The notes: a model not told the origin generated them from the sequence alone. A stretch of 64,000 nt of DNA from Terfezia claveryi (GCA_015179025.1 WHUX01000143.1:1-64000); one strand, 5' to 3'; numbered from the stretch's first letter, positions 1-13,018 are shown. Program-made: numbers and translations.

Positions 1-72
1 AAACGTCCGTGCCTATGGATATAGATTGTATAAACGGTACCCAATGAATACTGTCTAGTACCATTCATTACA
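1..72 (+). repeat. 3' end of a family A LTR (A0)
   Basis: The first 72 bases match, with a few transitions, the last 72 bases of the LTRs that end at 40840, 51986 and 62467. They finish with the same ATTCATTACA terminus. The sequence then switches abruptly into minus-strand family B coding sequence. This is therefore the edge of a family A element or solo LTR inserted into B1; the rest lies outside the window. Confidence 0.9.
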
Positions 73-3000
73 CTCCTTGACCTTGCACTCCTCTTCTCTT
101 GCAATCACTATGGGAGGAGCTGGAGGATACCTTTGACCTGGGAGAGAATCATTCACAGCTAGTTCAATTTCTGAGATGTGAACAATAGGGTGGCACTTGA
201 TATCCTTAGGGAACTTCAATCAATAGGCATGAGTGCCTACAGTAGCTACCACCTCGAATAGACCTAGAAACTTAGGGTCAAGCATATAAGATAGCCATTT
301 CATCTAGAAGTACCTACTGGAGAGCTATACTTTATCTCTTGGCTAATACTTGGGGACTAGCACTTATCATCTATTGGTATATTTGGCTTGCCTAGCTTGC
401 ATATATCCCAGCTTAACTTTTAGGATAGAGTGGAGCTCTACAATTCCAGCTGTAAACTCTTTGGCTGAGGGGAGGATTCTCTGCAGGGGCGCCAAGGCAT
501 CTATAAATCAGGAGTGCTAACTATAATTGGCTAAGAAAGGAGAGGTTTTCGAGGACTCCAAGAACTAGTTGTTGGCAGCGAATTTGCAGGTCACTAGTAA
601 CGAAACCCAGTTGTCCTGCTGGTAATTAATGAAAGCTCTCAAATACTTCTCTATAATGGCATTCATCCTCTCCAATTAGCTATCTATTTAGGGGTAGTAA
701 GCAGTTGACAGATAAACTTTAATTCCCAAAAGTTCACAAATGGCTTACTAAAATTCTGAAGTAAACTAGTAGTCATAATCAGACACAATCGATTCAGGGA
801 GGCCATGGTACCAGAATACATTATTGAGGTAGAGGTTGGCTAACTCAGAGTGGAGCAGGTATCCCAGCAAGATATAATATACCTCATCTTCGTCAATCAG
901 TCTACCACCATCAGGATGGTATTGAACCATGTATTTTCTGGCAATTCTGTCACAAAGTCTATAGTTAGGTGCAGCCAGGGTCGATCTGGAATGTTCATAG
1001 GTTTTAGGGTCCTATATAGAGTATAGTGGACAGGGTTAGCATGTTTACAAATATAGCAGTTCCATACATATAGTTCTATATCTTTCTATTGGTCAATCTA
1101 TGTGTATTCTATAGCTAGCAGCTCCAACATTTTAGCTACTTCTAGGTGGGCCGCTACTGGAGCATTATGGTGTTCCTTTATCAATTATAGGTACAGCTCT
1201 CATTCTGGTAAAGAGAGCTATTCGAAGTGATAAAGAAGGCCCTTCTAGATAGTACATTTGGCCAGGAAGATCTTAGGGTAGTGGCACTGGCTAAAGTCCA
1301 TTATGGTAATGATTCTTCTGCCTAGAGGGTCTCCTTCATATACCTGTTTTACCAGTTGTTGGAGGTCAGTCTCTGTATTAGCCTCAGTATTGGCCTCTAC
1401 ACCAGCCTTGGCCCTAGCTTCAGCTATGACATTAGCTACCAGATCGAGGTTTTCGAGCTTCAATACCACTTAATTTTAGTATTTTAGCCTTTAATCCCCC
1501 CCTTTGGGGAGATCTCCTGATCTCCTAGTCAGTATATCTGACTTACCGCCCACCTTTCTAGGCCAATAATTGATCTTAAAGTTGAATTGAGATAAGAACT
1601 CTAACTACCTAAGCTGCCATCAGTTCAGCAGCTTAGTGGTGGTAAGGTACTCAAGATTCCTATGATTGGATAGCACCTCGATAATCCCCTTAGCTAACTC
1701 TAGCTGAGGCCTCCATTCCTCAAAAGCTCAAATAATGGCTATTAATTTCTTATCATAGATCTTATAATGACACTCCACTGGGGAGTACTTTTTAGTGAAA
1801 TAGACTACTAGGTAGAAGACTCCATTGATATACTGGGACAGGATTCTGGCAGAAATATAGTTGGAGGGATCTATTTCCACAATATACTTACTATTGGGAT
1901 CAAAGTGAGCCAGTATGGGTGCTGAGTAGAAGGCTTTTTTGAGGTTCTAGAAAGTAGATTAGGCTTCTAGACTGTAGTGGAATTGCTGGTCCTTTTTGGT
2001 TAGGGCTATTAGAGGGGCCACCATCTTGGAATACTCTAGAATGAACTATTGGTAAAAGTTGGCGAATCCCTGGAAGGCCTAAACATCCTTGAGATTTGCT
2101 GGGATTTCCTATTCCTGAATGGTGGTGACCTTAGCAAGATCCATTCTAATACCTTCCATAGTGATGATCAACTCTAGATACTTAACCTCCTACATATGGA
2201 ACTCACATTTCTCATGCTTGAGGTACAACCTAGCTTGCTCCAGCTTCTCCAATACCTGCTGGACATGAATCTTGTGCTCTACTAGGGTATCTGAATAAAT
2301 CAAGATATTATTAAGGTAAGCCATATAGAACAAATCTAGAAAGTTCTATAAGGTGTCATTGATAAAGTGCTGGAAGGAGGCAGGGGCATTGGTTAGGCCA
2401 AAGGGCATAATAATATACTCGAAGTGGCTATAACATGTCTGGAAGGCCGTTTTCTACTCCTCTCCTTCAGCAATCTATACCAGGTTGTACACCCCTCGCA
2501 AGTCCAAATTGGTGAACCATTTTGCCTTGGAAAGCCTAGCTAATGTCTACTGAATTAGAGGTAGAGGGTATCTGTTTTTGACCGTTATTTTGTTTAGACC
2601 ATGATAATTAATACACAACTGAAGGGAGCTATCCAATTTCTTCATGAACAGTACTAGGGTGCTCACTGGAGAGGAGCTTTGGTACATGAATTTCTTATTG
2701 AAGTTTTCTTGCAAATACTTCTTCAAGGCTTCTAGCTCTATACGGGATATTCCATAGAAGGGTCTATAGGGGGAGGTTTTACCTTCTATCAGTAGAATAG
2801 TATGGTTATATGGTCAGTGTGGTGGGAGCTTCTCTATAGCTTTCTCTAAGAATAGGTTAATGAACTCCTGATATTCATCTGGGACTATGGACTTCCACTT
2901 CTCCTTAGATCTTATCTTATTAATCTCCAGGTTTACATTATGTAGGGAGAGGGCATGCACCTTCAGCTTGTACCTCTTAGTGAGGTAGGCGAAAGCCCCT

Positions 3001-3673
3001 GCTTTAATAAAGCTAACATTCAGGAATTTTAGGGAATAAGAGGATATTGGGAAAACAGGAGGAATAGAAAAAGAGGGGTTGTCAATATTGATATATGCAG
3101 TCTGGTATACTACCTAGGGAGGGTCCTCTACCGAGGGTAGTAGTACACATAATCCCTTACCGGCAGTCTGTGAGGTACTACAGTGCCTCTTGCAATACCC
3201 ATTGTCGAAGTTTAAAGTATAGGAGCTAAAGTTAATAGAGACGTCATACATATAGAGCCAGGGAATCCCAAGAACAATAAGATATTTGAACTTGGTTATA
3301 AATAATGGAAGGCTTTCCGAATGGTCTATGATGGCACTAGGTAAGCATGTGAGGTCGGTAATAGCCCCAGAAGAAGTAGAGTAAACATTAATGACATCAA
3401 GAAGGTAGAAGGTCTTTAACTTGGAGGTTGGTATATAATTTTTACTAATAAAGGCCTGATCAATAAATGCAATCCCCGAGGCACTACAATCTATGAGAGC
3501 TGATATTATTACTATTTTATCATTGAATTTAACAGTTATTGGTACTACAAAATACTCACCAAACAAGTGAGATTCATCAATAGACATAAGTGCAGGTAAA
3601 GAAAATGCAGACAAAGATAAATGGCCCTGGGTAGGTCCCTTGCTAGTGTCAGTAACTAGGCAAGGGACAGGGC
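73..3673 (-). pseudogene. pol: Ty3/gypsy pol remnant of element B1 (PR-RT-RNase H-integrase)
   Basis: This is a decayed polyprotein collinear with the pol of the better copy B2 (13731-17567). On the minus strand the order is aspartic protease (about 3610-3114, active-site region ALIDCSASG, where the usual Gly of DxGA has become Ser), RT (about 2800-1950), RNase H (about 1900-1500) and integrase (about 1250-480). Many Gln and Trp codons have become stops, consistent with RIP. The chromodomain that should end the protein is cut off by the family A LTR at 72. The pol frame starts after the -1 frameshift module at 3635-3680. It would have encoded the enzymes for reverse transcription and integration; it is not functional now. 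Confidence 0.85.
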
Positions 3674-3680
3674 TTTTCTC
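3635..3680 (-). promoter_or_regulatory. Decayed -1 frameshift module at the B1 gag/pol junction
   Basis: Minus strand: heptamer G AGA AAA at 3680-3674, a 5-nt spacer, then a stem with arms 3668-3656 and 3646-3635 that pair over 12 bp with one bulged C. The gag stop codon (3658-3656) lies within the 5' arm. The layout is identical to B2 (17522-17567), but the slippery GGG has become GAG by one G-to-A change, which should weaken slippage. Keeping the stem while the surrounding frames decay points to common ancestry of a real module. Confidence 0.75.
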
Positions 3681-4819
3681 AACTTATCCACCTCCACAAT
3701 CCTAGGTACTAGGGTGTTGGAGATAGTATGGATGGTGAGGGAGCATTTCTTTTGAAGGGGACAAGCCATAATAAAGTGTTCAACCTTCTCACAGTCTATA
3801 TATAGCCCATTATTCCAGTGGCATTCCCTCTCTTCCTGAGTCAGGTGGAGTCTGCCCACAGATAAGTCTATAAGAGCAGGTCTACCTACAATAAGAGAAG
3901 GGTGGGCTGGCTTGTTTGAATAAGTTATGGGGGCCTGTGCCTGGGGGCGAGGTGCTAAGAAGGTTGATTATAGGGGTGCTGTTGTAAGGGAGGCCTTAAG
4001 GCTGTTTCTGAACCTGGCTATCTTTTGCTCTAATCGGCTGGCCTAATCAATAAATTCTTCTAGGGTGGAGATATCTAAAAAATTGATGAGTACTTGTCTG
4101 AGTTCCATACTTAAGCCTTCCTGGAAGTAGTCTAGTTTGATCTTGTTACTTAAGTCAACTTCTGTAGGCAGCCTTAAGAATTTGGCCACATACGTGGCTA
4201 GGTTAGTGTTTCTTTGTTGGAGGGCCCGAAGGGCTTAGGTGGCCATTCCTTCTAGATTTAGATCTCTAAACACTTGGTCAAAGATTACAAATAAGGTAGA
4301 GATATCTACTAGTTTGATACCTGTTTCTAATACTTAGGGCTGGACTTGGTCCAAAGCCTTCCCCTCCAGCAGGCCGTTAATATATGTGAGTTTGTGCTAG
4401 GTAGTTGGAAACTTAGCAGCATCTCTATTGAGCTTAATATTAATAGAGTTTTTCTAGGCCTTGAGGTGGGCCTGTTCGCCATTAAATTTAGGTAGGATGG
4501 GAAGGTCTTGAGTTTTAGCAGGTGTGAGGGTCGTAGGTGCCTGTATAGTTGCGGCATTAAGGGCACAGATAAGATTGTGAATGGTTACTCAGTTATCTGT
4601 AAGGTCCTCTCAGAGAAGGAGGATTTCATCTTCAGATACTTTCAGCCTTTGTTCGGTGTTCTAGAGCTTTGCTCCTTATTTCTCACCAATCTTATAAGTA
4701 GTAATGAATATATTGATAGCCATTCAGTAGTATTCTACAAGCTGGACTAGGTCTGAGGGTATTGGGGTTTCCTTCTATGCTTGGCTCCTATCGATGGGTA
4801 ATAGGGTTGGTTCAGACAT
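3656..4819 (-). pseudogene. gag: Gypsy gag remnant of element B1
   Basis: Gag should start at the ATG at 4819-4817, thirty bases inside the LTR boundary, and end at the TAG at 3658-3656, like B2 gag. The capsid-like region with the recognisable NGEQARLKAW-type motif lies near 4480-4420. A nucleocapsid zinc knuckle lies near 3800-3760; its first Cys has become Tyr, so the CCHC is broken. Several in-frame stops are present. At the site where B2 has lost one base (about 18370), B1 keeps the longer and presumably ancestral reading. Gag would coat the retrotransposon RNA. Confidence 0.8.
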
Positions 4820-4848
4820 TATACTAGTTGGTCAAAGTAATCCAATGT

Positions 4849-5377
4849 TGTATAATATTAGCTCTAGAGGACAAAGTGACTAAGGGGTATGCTAGAGCAA
4901 GGGTAGGGCTAGGGTAAGACATATATAGGAATGCTACATGTGTAACTAAGGGAAGGCTAGGATGGGGAGCAAGGGCAAGAGGCAAGAGAGGTAGAGAGCA
5001 AGAGGCATGAGACACATGAAGGCAATTGCTACTTATATCAGAGGAAGACAGCTATGCTGCAGAGCTGTTCTCGAGACAAAGGGGTATACAAGGGAGATAC
5101 ACAAGCCATGAGAGAGGCAAGGTCTAGTATTGGGTATACAAAATGTTGGATGGGGATCCAATATGAGTGTGAGGGTAAGCAGATATATATACATAGTAGC
5201 ATAAGGAGCCAAGGCCGATAATAGAATAAGCTTCCCAAGATTCCTATCTTGGAGGCTAAGTAAGATAATAATAACCCATCATCTATGTCACTGATAATGC
5301 CAAAGACAATAATAACAATAACCCATAACTTACAATCACAAGTGATGACAAAAATAACTAAGTACATAGTTATGATA
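4849..5377 (-). repeat. 5' LTR of element B1
   Basis: It is collinear with the 493-bp B2 LTRs, including the region around the GGGCAAGGG-like and GGCAAGAG-like stretches and the near-terminal CTTCCCAAGATTCC block. It begins TGTATAAT directly upstream of the gag leader and appears to end near TTATGATA. The right end is approximate because it has decayed and gained sequence. It abuts the 3' part of element D, so B1 probably inserted into D. Confidence 0.75.
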
Positions 5378-5429
5378 ATACTCTATATTCATAACTATTA
5401 CTTATACTAGTATTTTATATTTCAGAAGT

Positions 5430-7700
5430 ATTCTATTAATAGTATCCAAGTCAATATCAAAAGTATAGTCAAATTTATTAGGATCTATTTTCTTGGGTAA
5501 ATCCTTTTCTCTTTCCCTCCTAGATAGCCTATCTAGTCCTCCATACTTTATTCTAAATATATACTTTACTTTAAAATTAAATAATTGTATCTACACAAGC
5601 TATTTATTAACTACTGATTCAGGTAAGTCTAATGCTAGTTGATTTAATTAATATACTAGTATATTTGTATCAATTTCTATTAGAAATTATACCCTATATA
5701 GGTAATTTTGTGTCTTCTTTAATACCTTTAGTAGATCTCAAAACTCTAATTTTCTTGAATAATAGCCTTTTTCTATACCTTTTTAACTATTGTTCTTATA
5801 TTTGGCTAGATGTTTCCTTTTTTCATTATCTAGTTCAGTCTGTTATAGTATTGCCCCCTATCCTAGTAATAACAAATCTATAAATAGGATAATTTTGCCT
5901 CAATTAAGCTTATAATCTATTAGTCATAATATAGGTAGACTAGTCAATCTTAATTTGAGCTTTGCCATTACTTCTTCTTACTTTTCCTCCTAGTTGAATA
6001 CCTCCTTACTTTTTATAACCTCATACAAGGTTTTCGCTATTTATATGAATTTTTTTTATCTAAATCTAGTAATAAATACAAGTTTTTGCAAAAGTTTTGA
6101 TCTCTATTACATTCTGATATAGGGGCCAATCCACTCTCTTTTATATTTTCTCTTCAACTGAAGTTCTCCCTTTTAATCTATATATAAAGGAGACAATCTT
6201 TAGTCTATTCTTCAAAAATTTATTCTTCTCTCTAATAATAGTTGCTCTAGCTCTTTTAAGATCTACAAAAGACTAGGTAATAAGATAAATAACCTCCAAA
6301 ATAAATCTCCTAACTTTAGAGAAAAACTATATAAAAGTCCTATCTTTTAACTTATACTAGCTTATTAAACTAGTTTTAGATATAATATCCTTTATAAATG
6401 GAGCAGCTAGTCTCTTCTCAATTTATACTCTAATGGCCTTCCTAATAACTTAATTAAAAACTTAAACTCTATTTATATACCCTTACAGTAAAGTCATTAT
6501 ACATAATAACCTATAAGAAGTAACAAAGACAATTAAATTTCTAGACTCTAGTACTAAAGTTTATTAATTGTATCTAGAAAAAAAATCTATTAAGGAAACT
6601 AGAGAATATCTAGTAAATTCTTTACTAAACTTATCAACTACCGGTAGAAGTAAAGTATTTTTAAGTATTACTATATTTTAATGAGTTACTATATTAATTA
6701 ACCAATATTTTCTATTCTTCTTTTTTACAAGAAACCATGGATTTCTGTAGGGCCCAAAACTATGTTATAGTGCTCTATATTAAATTCTATCTTTATGAAA
6801 TTTTATGACCTCTAGAATCAATACTTTGTAAATATAAAAACTTGGTACTTGCTAAAGTTTATATTAAATAGTTAGTTTTCAGTATAAAGGCTTGACTTCC
6901 TCTCTAAAGACTTCTTTCTATATTCAATTAAATACTATTACTACTTTTTCATTGAACAAAACCTCTAATTAAATGTCTTTTTCTTATATAGTAATGTTTT
7001 TTTTGATTTTTTAATTTCTAATATATTCTAAAGTCAATTTTAAACTCTTTATAGTTTTTGAAAACTTGGGTATAATCTATCCTTTTTCATAAAGAGATGA
7101 GTTAATATTTGACTCAATAGTTTTACTAGATTTAGTATAACTCTTAAAAGGTAACTATTTCCATTCAATATACTTGTTTTACCAATTTTTATCTCTAGCA
7201 GGTTTTGTACTATGTTTATGAGGCTTATTTATAAGTTTTATTTTATTAACCTTCTTCTTGTATAATATTTCAATCTATAATATTATTCTTACTTTTCCTT
7301 CATCTATTTCACCCATAATGCTGAAGACTAATCCTTTCTAATAACTTTTATATATTGCTTCTTTATTCAAAACAAACTTTTACTTAATACTTAATATATT
7401 ACAATTAAAATCATGTACAATATCTCTAATAATATCTTCTAAAATACTAAAAACACATTTTACCTTCTTTCCTTTCTTACTTTCTTCTATTTTCAGCCTT
7501 ATTATAAGGTTAATAATTCCTAGATTACTCATTGACTTTCTTTGTTTTCCTCTAAAGTTATAATCCTTACCTCCTTTCTATACCTTCTATAATTAGCTAG
7601 TACCATATAGAATATGACTTTATTCCTATTGATGCTTGTAACTATAATATAGTAATTTCTATCATCGCAATTGTTTTTGTTTATCTTGATAGACCTTACT
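5430..7700 (-). pseudogene. pol: Heavily decayed Ty3/gypsy pol of element D
   Basis: Read on the minus strand with stops ignored, about 6760-6720 gives the RT entry motif (FGPYRNPWFLVKKK-like), and about 5590-5510 gives a typical RNase H C-terminal segment ending in a D-x-LSRR motif. Nearly every Trp and Gln codon is a stop. The integrase that should follow is missing because the sequence runs into the B1 LTR at 5377. This is an older and more mutated layer than the B family. The plus-strand reading frames in this stretch are AT-rich shadows. Confidence 0.6.
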
Positions 7701-7899
7701 CAAGGTCTATAAAGTATAATTTTATGAGTTATGTTCACTATTATAAAGAAATAACCACTAGTTACCATACCTTCTATTATGATCGTAACTTTATAGCAAA
7801 CTCTTACTATTCATATACTATGTTCATAGCTTTCTCTATGGACTAGTTAACTTTAATGTCAATTAGGATATTGTATTCTTTAATGATATTTTTTATTAC

Positions 7900-10330
7900 T
7901 ATATTCAATTTAGATTTTTCATTAATCAACATTTCCAACCTATCTTCTATACTATCATTTAGAACTATAATACATACCGGACATGTCACTGTATAAAGTT
8001 CTCTATCTAACTCATTTTTATATACTCGTGAAATTACTGTATTTATCTTTTTCTCTATCTAATACTATATTTCTATAATTTCAGGGACTTCTTATTTTTA
8101 TATACTGCTATACCAACTTCAATCCTACTATTACTAGAATTTCTTCTAGATTGAGTCCTTTGCTATTTATTAGCTTATGAGCAATTTTATTAAGGTCTAA
8201 GTTTTCTCTTATCTATATCTAAATAGGTACATTTTTAACTTCCTCTATTTCTTTATTTTTTTTTTCTTCTGACTTCTCTTTTATCTTTTTCTTCTTCCCT
8301 TCAAGCTCCTTTAGTTTTTCTATATCCTTTATTATCTCATCTTCTATTATAGATCCCTATACTTTCTATTCTTTTTGTGGCTTCTTTTAATTTAATAGTT
8401 GCTTCAAATTATTAGATAGCCAAAATTTTATTCCTTCTTGAGATTCTTTAAGAATAATCCCTTTCTTCATATTTCTAGATTTGCTTTGTACTTAAACTAG
8501 CTTATAGATTATTGACTGCCCATTCATCTTCCTACATTCATATCCTTCTTTTTCATAAGTTATAGTCTTTATACTAGACTTCAATTCTTATTGTATTATT
8601 ATACTCGAAATTAACTTAATTGAATTAATTTTTGATTCTTTAGTCTTTAATACTTTCTCCACTTATTTCTTCTTCTATTCAGTCACTTATCTATCCTCAG
8701 CTACTATTAGATAAGGTACTTTAATTGTCCTTTCTATTTCTTCTTGTCTTAAAAATATACAGGCTTTATAGAAATATATGTTTTCTTTTTCAATTACCTT
8801 CTGAAAGTCCTTATATTTATCTTTTCTATACCTTCTACTATCTTAAAAAATCCTTGAAATCATTGTCCTCTACTTTAATTTTCTATATTAAATTAATAAT
8901 CTTTTCACTCATACTGATTAAGATTGTATAGTTGTTGTAGTTATTATAGCTTAGAAGTTATTATAGCTATCTTTTTGAGTTCTACCAACTCAAGATCTTG
9001 CTTGATTGCTTCCTTCTTAGTACTTTGCTGAGCTTTTAATTACTGTAGCTTCAAATCTCTTAGTTGGTTAATGATCTTATCTATAAGGTCTACATTTTTC
9101 TACTTCTTCAAACTTTCCTTCTTTATCTTCTTATATCTACTATTATTCTTTAGTATCTTAACTTAAAGTACTATTTCTTTATATTCTATCTAATCTTTTT
9201 CTTCCCTAAAGAACCTTGTTATCTGTAACTTTTTATCCTCTAACTATTTCAATATAGTTTGCTTGATATCCTCTCACTTATCTATAAGTATATTAGAATT
9301 CTCTAGATTAAACTTATACTTCTTATCAATCTTGTCTCCTATATGAATCTTGAAGGCTCAGAAGAATAATATAATCTTAGTCTACTTATTTAGCCTTCTT
9401 TTCTCCAACAATATCTCTAATTATTTGCTATACTTAATAATAAACAAATGGTAGTTATCAAAACTTAGATTTTCCTTATTTCTTATTGCTAAGAATATTC
9501 TTTATAAGTTCTTTACTATGATCCTCTTCAACTCTGAGTTACTAGCTCTAAAATCCTTCAACAATCACTTTTTGAATTTATTTCAATTATTTTCCTTATA
9601 TAACTTAATTATCTTGAGATATTTTCTTATAAATTTCTTATAATATTGGACAATTCTCTTCATGTTCTACTCCTTTGTCTACTCAACTATTAGATTATCC
9701 CATTTTATAAGGAAATTAAAGATATTTATTTTATTAAAATAGAGTGCTCTCTACTAGCTAAGTAAACGATAGAAGGCTACTAGGCCCAAGATTGCAATTT
9801 AGATTTCATAAAGAACTATAAGACTATTTTTCTCTTCTTTTGCCTTTTACTTCCTTGCTGGTTTTGAGCTTTTCCTAAGCTCTTAATGATAGGTTTTCTC
9901 TTCTTTAAGAGATATTTTGTCCAACAATAAGTCAATTTTGGTTAAAACCTTTTCTAGCTTTTTACTATAAGAATAGATTATAGAAGAACTATACACTTAT
10001 ATAAGAATTCTTCTTATTAGTCTTTCTACTCTTCTTCTACTTTTTACTTGCTTTTTAAGCTTAGATACTATATTATTTAGTTCCAAAAATTTGCTTTTTG
10101 CTATTATCTTTAAGAATTAGTTTGATTCTTTTCTTTGTTCCTTATTCTTACTTAATGATTCTTCTCTTTTTTCTAAGTTCTAGATCCTCTTCAGGTCTTT
10201 TTACATTTCTATTAGTATCTATACTATTATCATCTACACCTATTTTTCCTACAATATTTTAATTAGCTTTTTACTAACTATTTCTAGAACTTTATACATT
10301 TTTGCTCTATTTTAGGGCTCTCTATCTCAT
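7900..10330 (-). pseudogene. Probable gag region of element D, Lys/Glu-rich coiled coil
   Basis: The minus strand upstream of the D protease/RT reads as a long Lys/Glu/Leu-rich protein when stops are ignored, for example near 9230-9180 and 10250-10130. The composition suggests coiled coil. The lack of other homology fits a fast-evolving gag. No zinc knuckle could be identified with confidence. The frame is broken throughout, mostly at codons one transition away from Gln or Trp. The assignment rests on its position upstream of D pol and on composition. Confidence 0.4.
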
Positions 10331-12389
10331 TTCTTCTTCCTTTTAGTAATAATAATTTAGTAATAAGCTTTCTAATTGAAGAGACTAATATGAAGACATT
10401 TTATTTCTAATAGAAGAATATATACTAAAGAACCAAATAAGAGCTTCAATAGTATTACTAACTTAGAAAAGAAGAAAAGATAGAGACATCATAAAAGTAG
10501 AATTATACTCAAAAAATACAGTTTATTTTATATCTTTCAAAATCCCTTTCCTTTGAGCTCCTCTATAAAATCTCTATCATTCTATTATAATAATATTATT
10601 ATTAATAAGTATGACTAACTTTTGTGTAAATCTACCTTAAACTAGCCATCATACTAATAATTATCTCTCTTGATACTTAAACAAGTTTGAAGTAAACTGT
10701 CTTATAACCTGTTTTTATCTTAATACTTGAACAAGCCTATTTAATAGTTATTTTATATATTTTTATTCTGATATCTAAACAAGTTTGTTCAACTATCCAA
10801 ATATCTACTTGCTTATTCTAATACTTATACAACTTTATTTAACTATCAAATCTCTTACTTATTTAATACTTGAATAACTCTATTTAACTGTAAAATCTTT
10901 TATTTATATGATATCTAAATAACTTTATTTAACTATTAAATATCTACTTACTTATTTTAATACCTAAACAACTCTATTTAACTATTAAATCTTTTACTAC
11001 TTTGATACCCAAACTACTTTATTCAACTATCAAATTTCTTTCTTATTCAATATCCAAACAACTCTGTTCAACTATCAAATATTTACTTGACCAGTATATT
11101 AAACTCTTAATTTTACATTTAAATAAGTCTATTTAAGTATTAGTATTTTTTTTTTTTCTTGACACTTAAATAAGTCTGTTTGGATATTAGTATTAATAAG
11201 CAAAATACTAAAAAACTAATGCTATCTATCTAAATAACTAAAATTACTGATAAATGAAAATAAATAACTAACTAAACTTAATAGTAAAAAAAACTAAAAA
11301 TAATCAAACTTTTTCCTATTCTATCTTATTTTCTACTATATCAAAAAAAGACTAATAGGATAGAAAAAGGCAACTAAAAAGGTTCTAAAGCAGTAGTAAA
11401 AAATTAATGTAGAATGATATCATAATGTTAAGATACTAGTATAGTAAGTAGAGTGTATAAAGAATAATTATACTTGTATAGCTATTAAGGAAGCTGAAGA
11501 ATTAAAGTAAGCTAGAAAAAAACCTTCCTACCCTATTCAGTCAAACCATCTTTTAAAGCCTAAAGAGGAGATTATTGGAGGCAGTAACCTTTCTATAGTA
11601 GTTAAAGAGTAACTAGAAAGTAAAGTTGATAAAGATATTAAACTAGAAATTAATATAGAGGTTAGAAATAGTACAGATAAAGAGAATTTAGTGAATTTAA
11701 TAAATGCTCTTAATATCCCTTATTTTACTAATATTAGTATACCTATTTCTTAACTTACTGTTTTCTTATTACTATAATATTTTTTATAATAATTTTTCTA
11801 ACATAAATATAGATATATAGCTAAGCTATTCTAGTATCTATAGGCTTATTTATATAATATTCTATATATAGTAGAGATAGAAGGAGGTAGAAGAGATTTC
11901 TTGGAGAGCTTATATTATAATAATAGGTTATTAGATATTAGCTTGATTTTAATATGATATGAAGGGTACTATATTATAGACTATAGTTGTTTCCATAGTT
12001 ATATAACTGGCTATTATAAAGTTTTTACTATCTATACTTAGATATATTAAATATTTTCTCTTGTAGAGGAGGTTATAGGAATAGCTACTAGATAGTAATT
12101 AGTTACTTTCCCTCTACCAAGAGTAATATCTTTAAGCTCACTACAATTACTAATAAGATAACTAATTGAAACTTTAATAATAATATTTTATTTATTACTT
12201 TAAAAATTATATTATTTTAAACTATATATAAAGAAAACTTATATTATATAATTAATTTAAACTCTATTATAAAACTTTTAGAAATATTAGTTAAAAAGTT
12301 TTATACTTTAAATAAGTAAATACTATACTAAATAGAAGGATATTATTACTTAAGTAGTAATTTTACTACTTTATAAATATCAAGAGTAC
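10331..12389. other. AT-rich gene-free tract between D and B3
   Basis: No coding region is supported here. It contains the tandem palindromic array at 10672-11190, poly-T and poly-A runs, and about 11510-11750 a weak plus-strand stretch rich in Lys/Glu codons that is soon interrupted by stops. The array may mark the 5' LTR of element D, but no LTR boundary can be drawn. Confidence 0.6.
10672..11190. repeat. Tandem array of a degenerate palindromic 28-mer
   Basis: About eleven spaced copies of a unit of the form GATACnnnAACAAnnnTnTT...TATCAAAT recur every 35-60 bp. Each is a decayed relative of the near-palindromic 28-mer found two to three times in the LTRs of B3 (12783-12848) and C (26092-26220). 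The first clear copy starts at 10672 and the last ends at 11190. C-to-T and G-to-A changes have blurred the arms. Confidence 0.7.
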
Positions 12390-12877
12390 TGTAATGGTAG
12401 CTTTGGGAAACAAGGTGACCAAGTGGTACACCAGAGCAAGGGCAAGGTAAGGGTAAGACACATACATAGGAATGCTATATGTATGACTAGAGGGAGGGGC
12501 AGGAAAAAGAGGCAAGAGACATACAGAAGTAGTAGCTGTATGTGTCAGAGAGAGGCAGCTATGCTACAAAGTTACTTCACAAGACAAGGATATGCATAAG
12601 GGAGATACACAAGCGCTGGAAGAAGCAAGGTCCTATATTAGGTATATAAGATATTAGATGGGGATCTAATGAGAGGGTAGAGAAACGAAGATATATATAC
12701 ATAATTTCAGGCCAAGGCTATGAAAGGAATAAGCTTCTTAAGATTCCTATTTTGAAAGCTAAGATAACAATTAGCTATCGATGATACCTGAACAAGCCTG
12801 TTTGAGTATCAAAACAGTATGACATCCGAACAAGCTAGTTTGAGTGTCAAATCAAGACTAAGAATATGGTTATGACA
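12390..12877 (-). repeat. 3' LTR of element B3
   Basis: It is collinear with the B2 LTRs from TGTA at 12390 to ATGACA at 12877, about 488 bp. The minus-strand gypsy B3 ends here. Two copies of the near-palindromic 28-mer lie at 12783-12810 and 12821-12848, where B2 has a different palindrome. The flanking 12878-13018 matches the B2 sequence just inside its LTR (a CTATCCnCCCTTTAGG-type polypurine tract on the other strand), showing that B3 continued there before B2 split it. Confidence 0.85.
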
Positions 12878-13018
12878 CTATCCGCCCTTTAGGCTAGAGC
12901 TCCAGGGACAGAGGCTTAGGCACAAAAACCAGCAAATTAATATAGAGAACAACAATATAGGAAAACAACAATAAGAATAAGAACAACAACAAGAATAAAA
13001 AGCTACAATCTTAGTCGA
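12878..13018 (-). other. B3 sequence just inside its 3' LTR, left of the B2 insertion
   Basis: It starts with the polypurine tract (CCTAAAGGGCGGATAG on the minus strand, directly before the LTR) and continues as AT-rich untranslated sequence. It stops at the 5-bp target duplication GTCGA (13014-13018) and resumes at 19205. Confidence 0.7.

Noticed and set aside
5632..5883. Hydrophobic 83-codon plus-strand frame that could pass for a membrane protein
   Set aside because: It is antisense to the D pol remnant; AT-rich RIP sequence gives Ile/Leu/Phe/Tyr-rich shadow frames.
8725..8931. Hydrophobic 68-codon plus-strand frame
   Set aside because: Same reason: antisense to the Lys/Glu-rich gag-like region of D.
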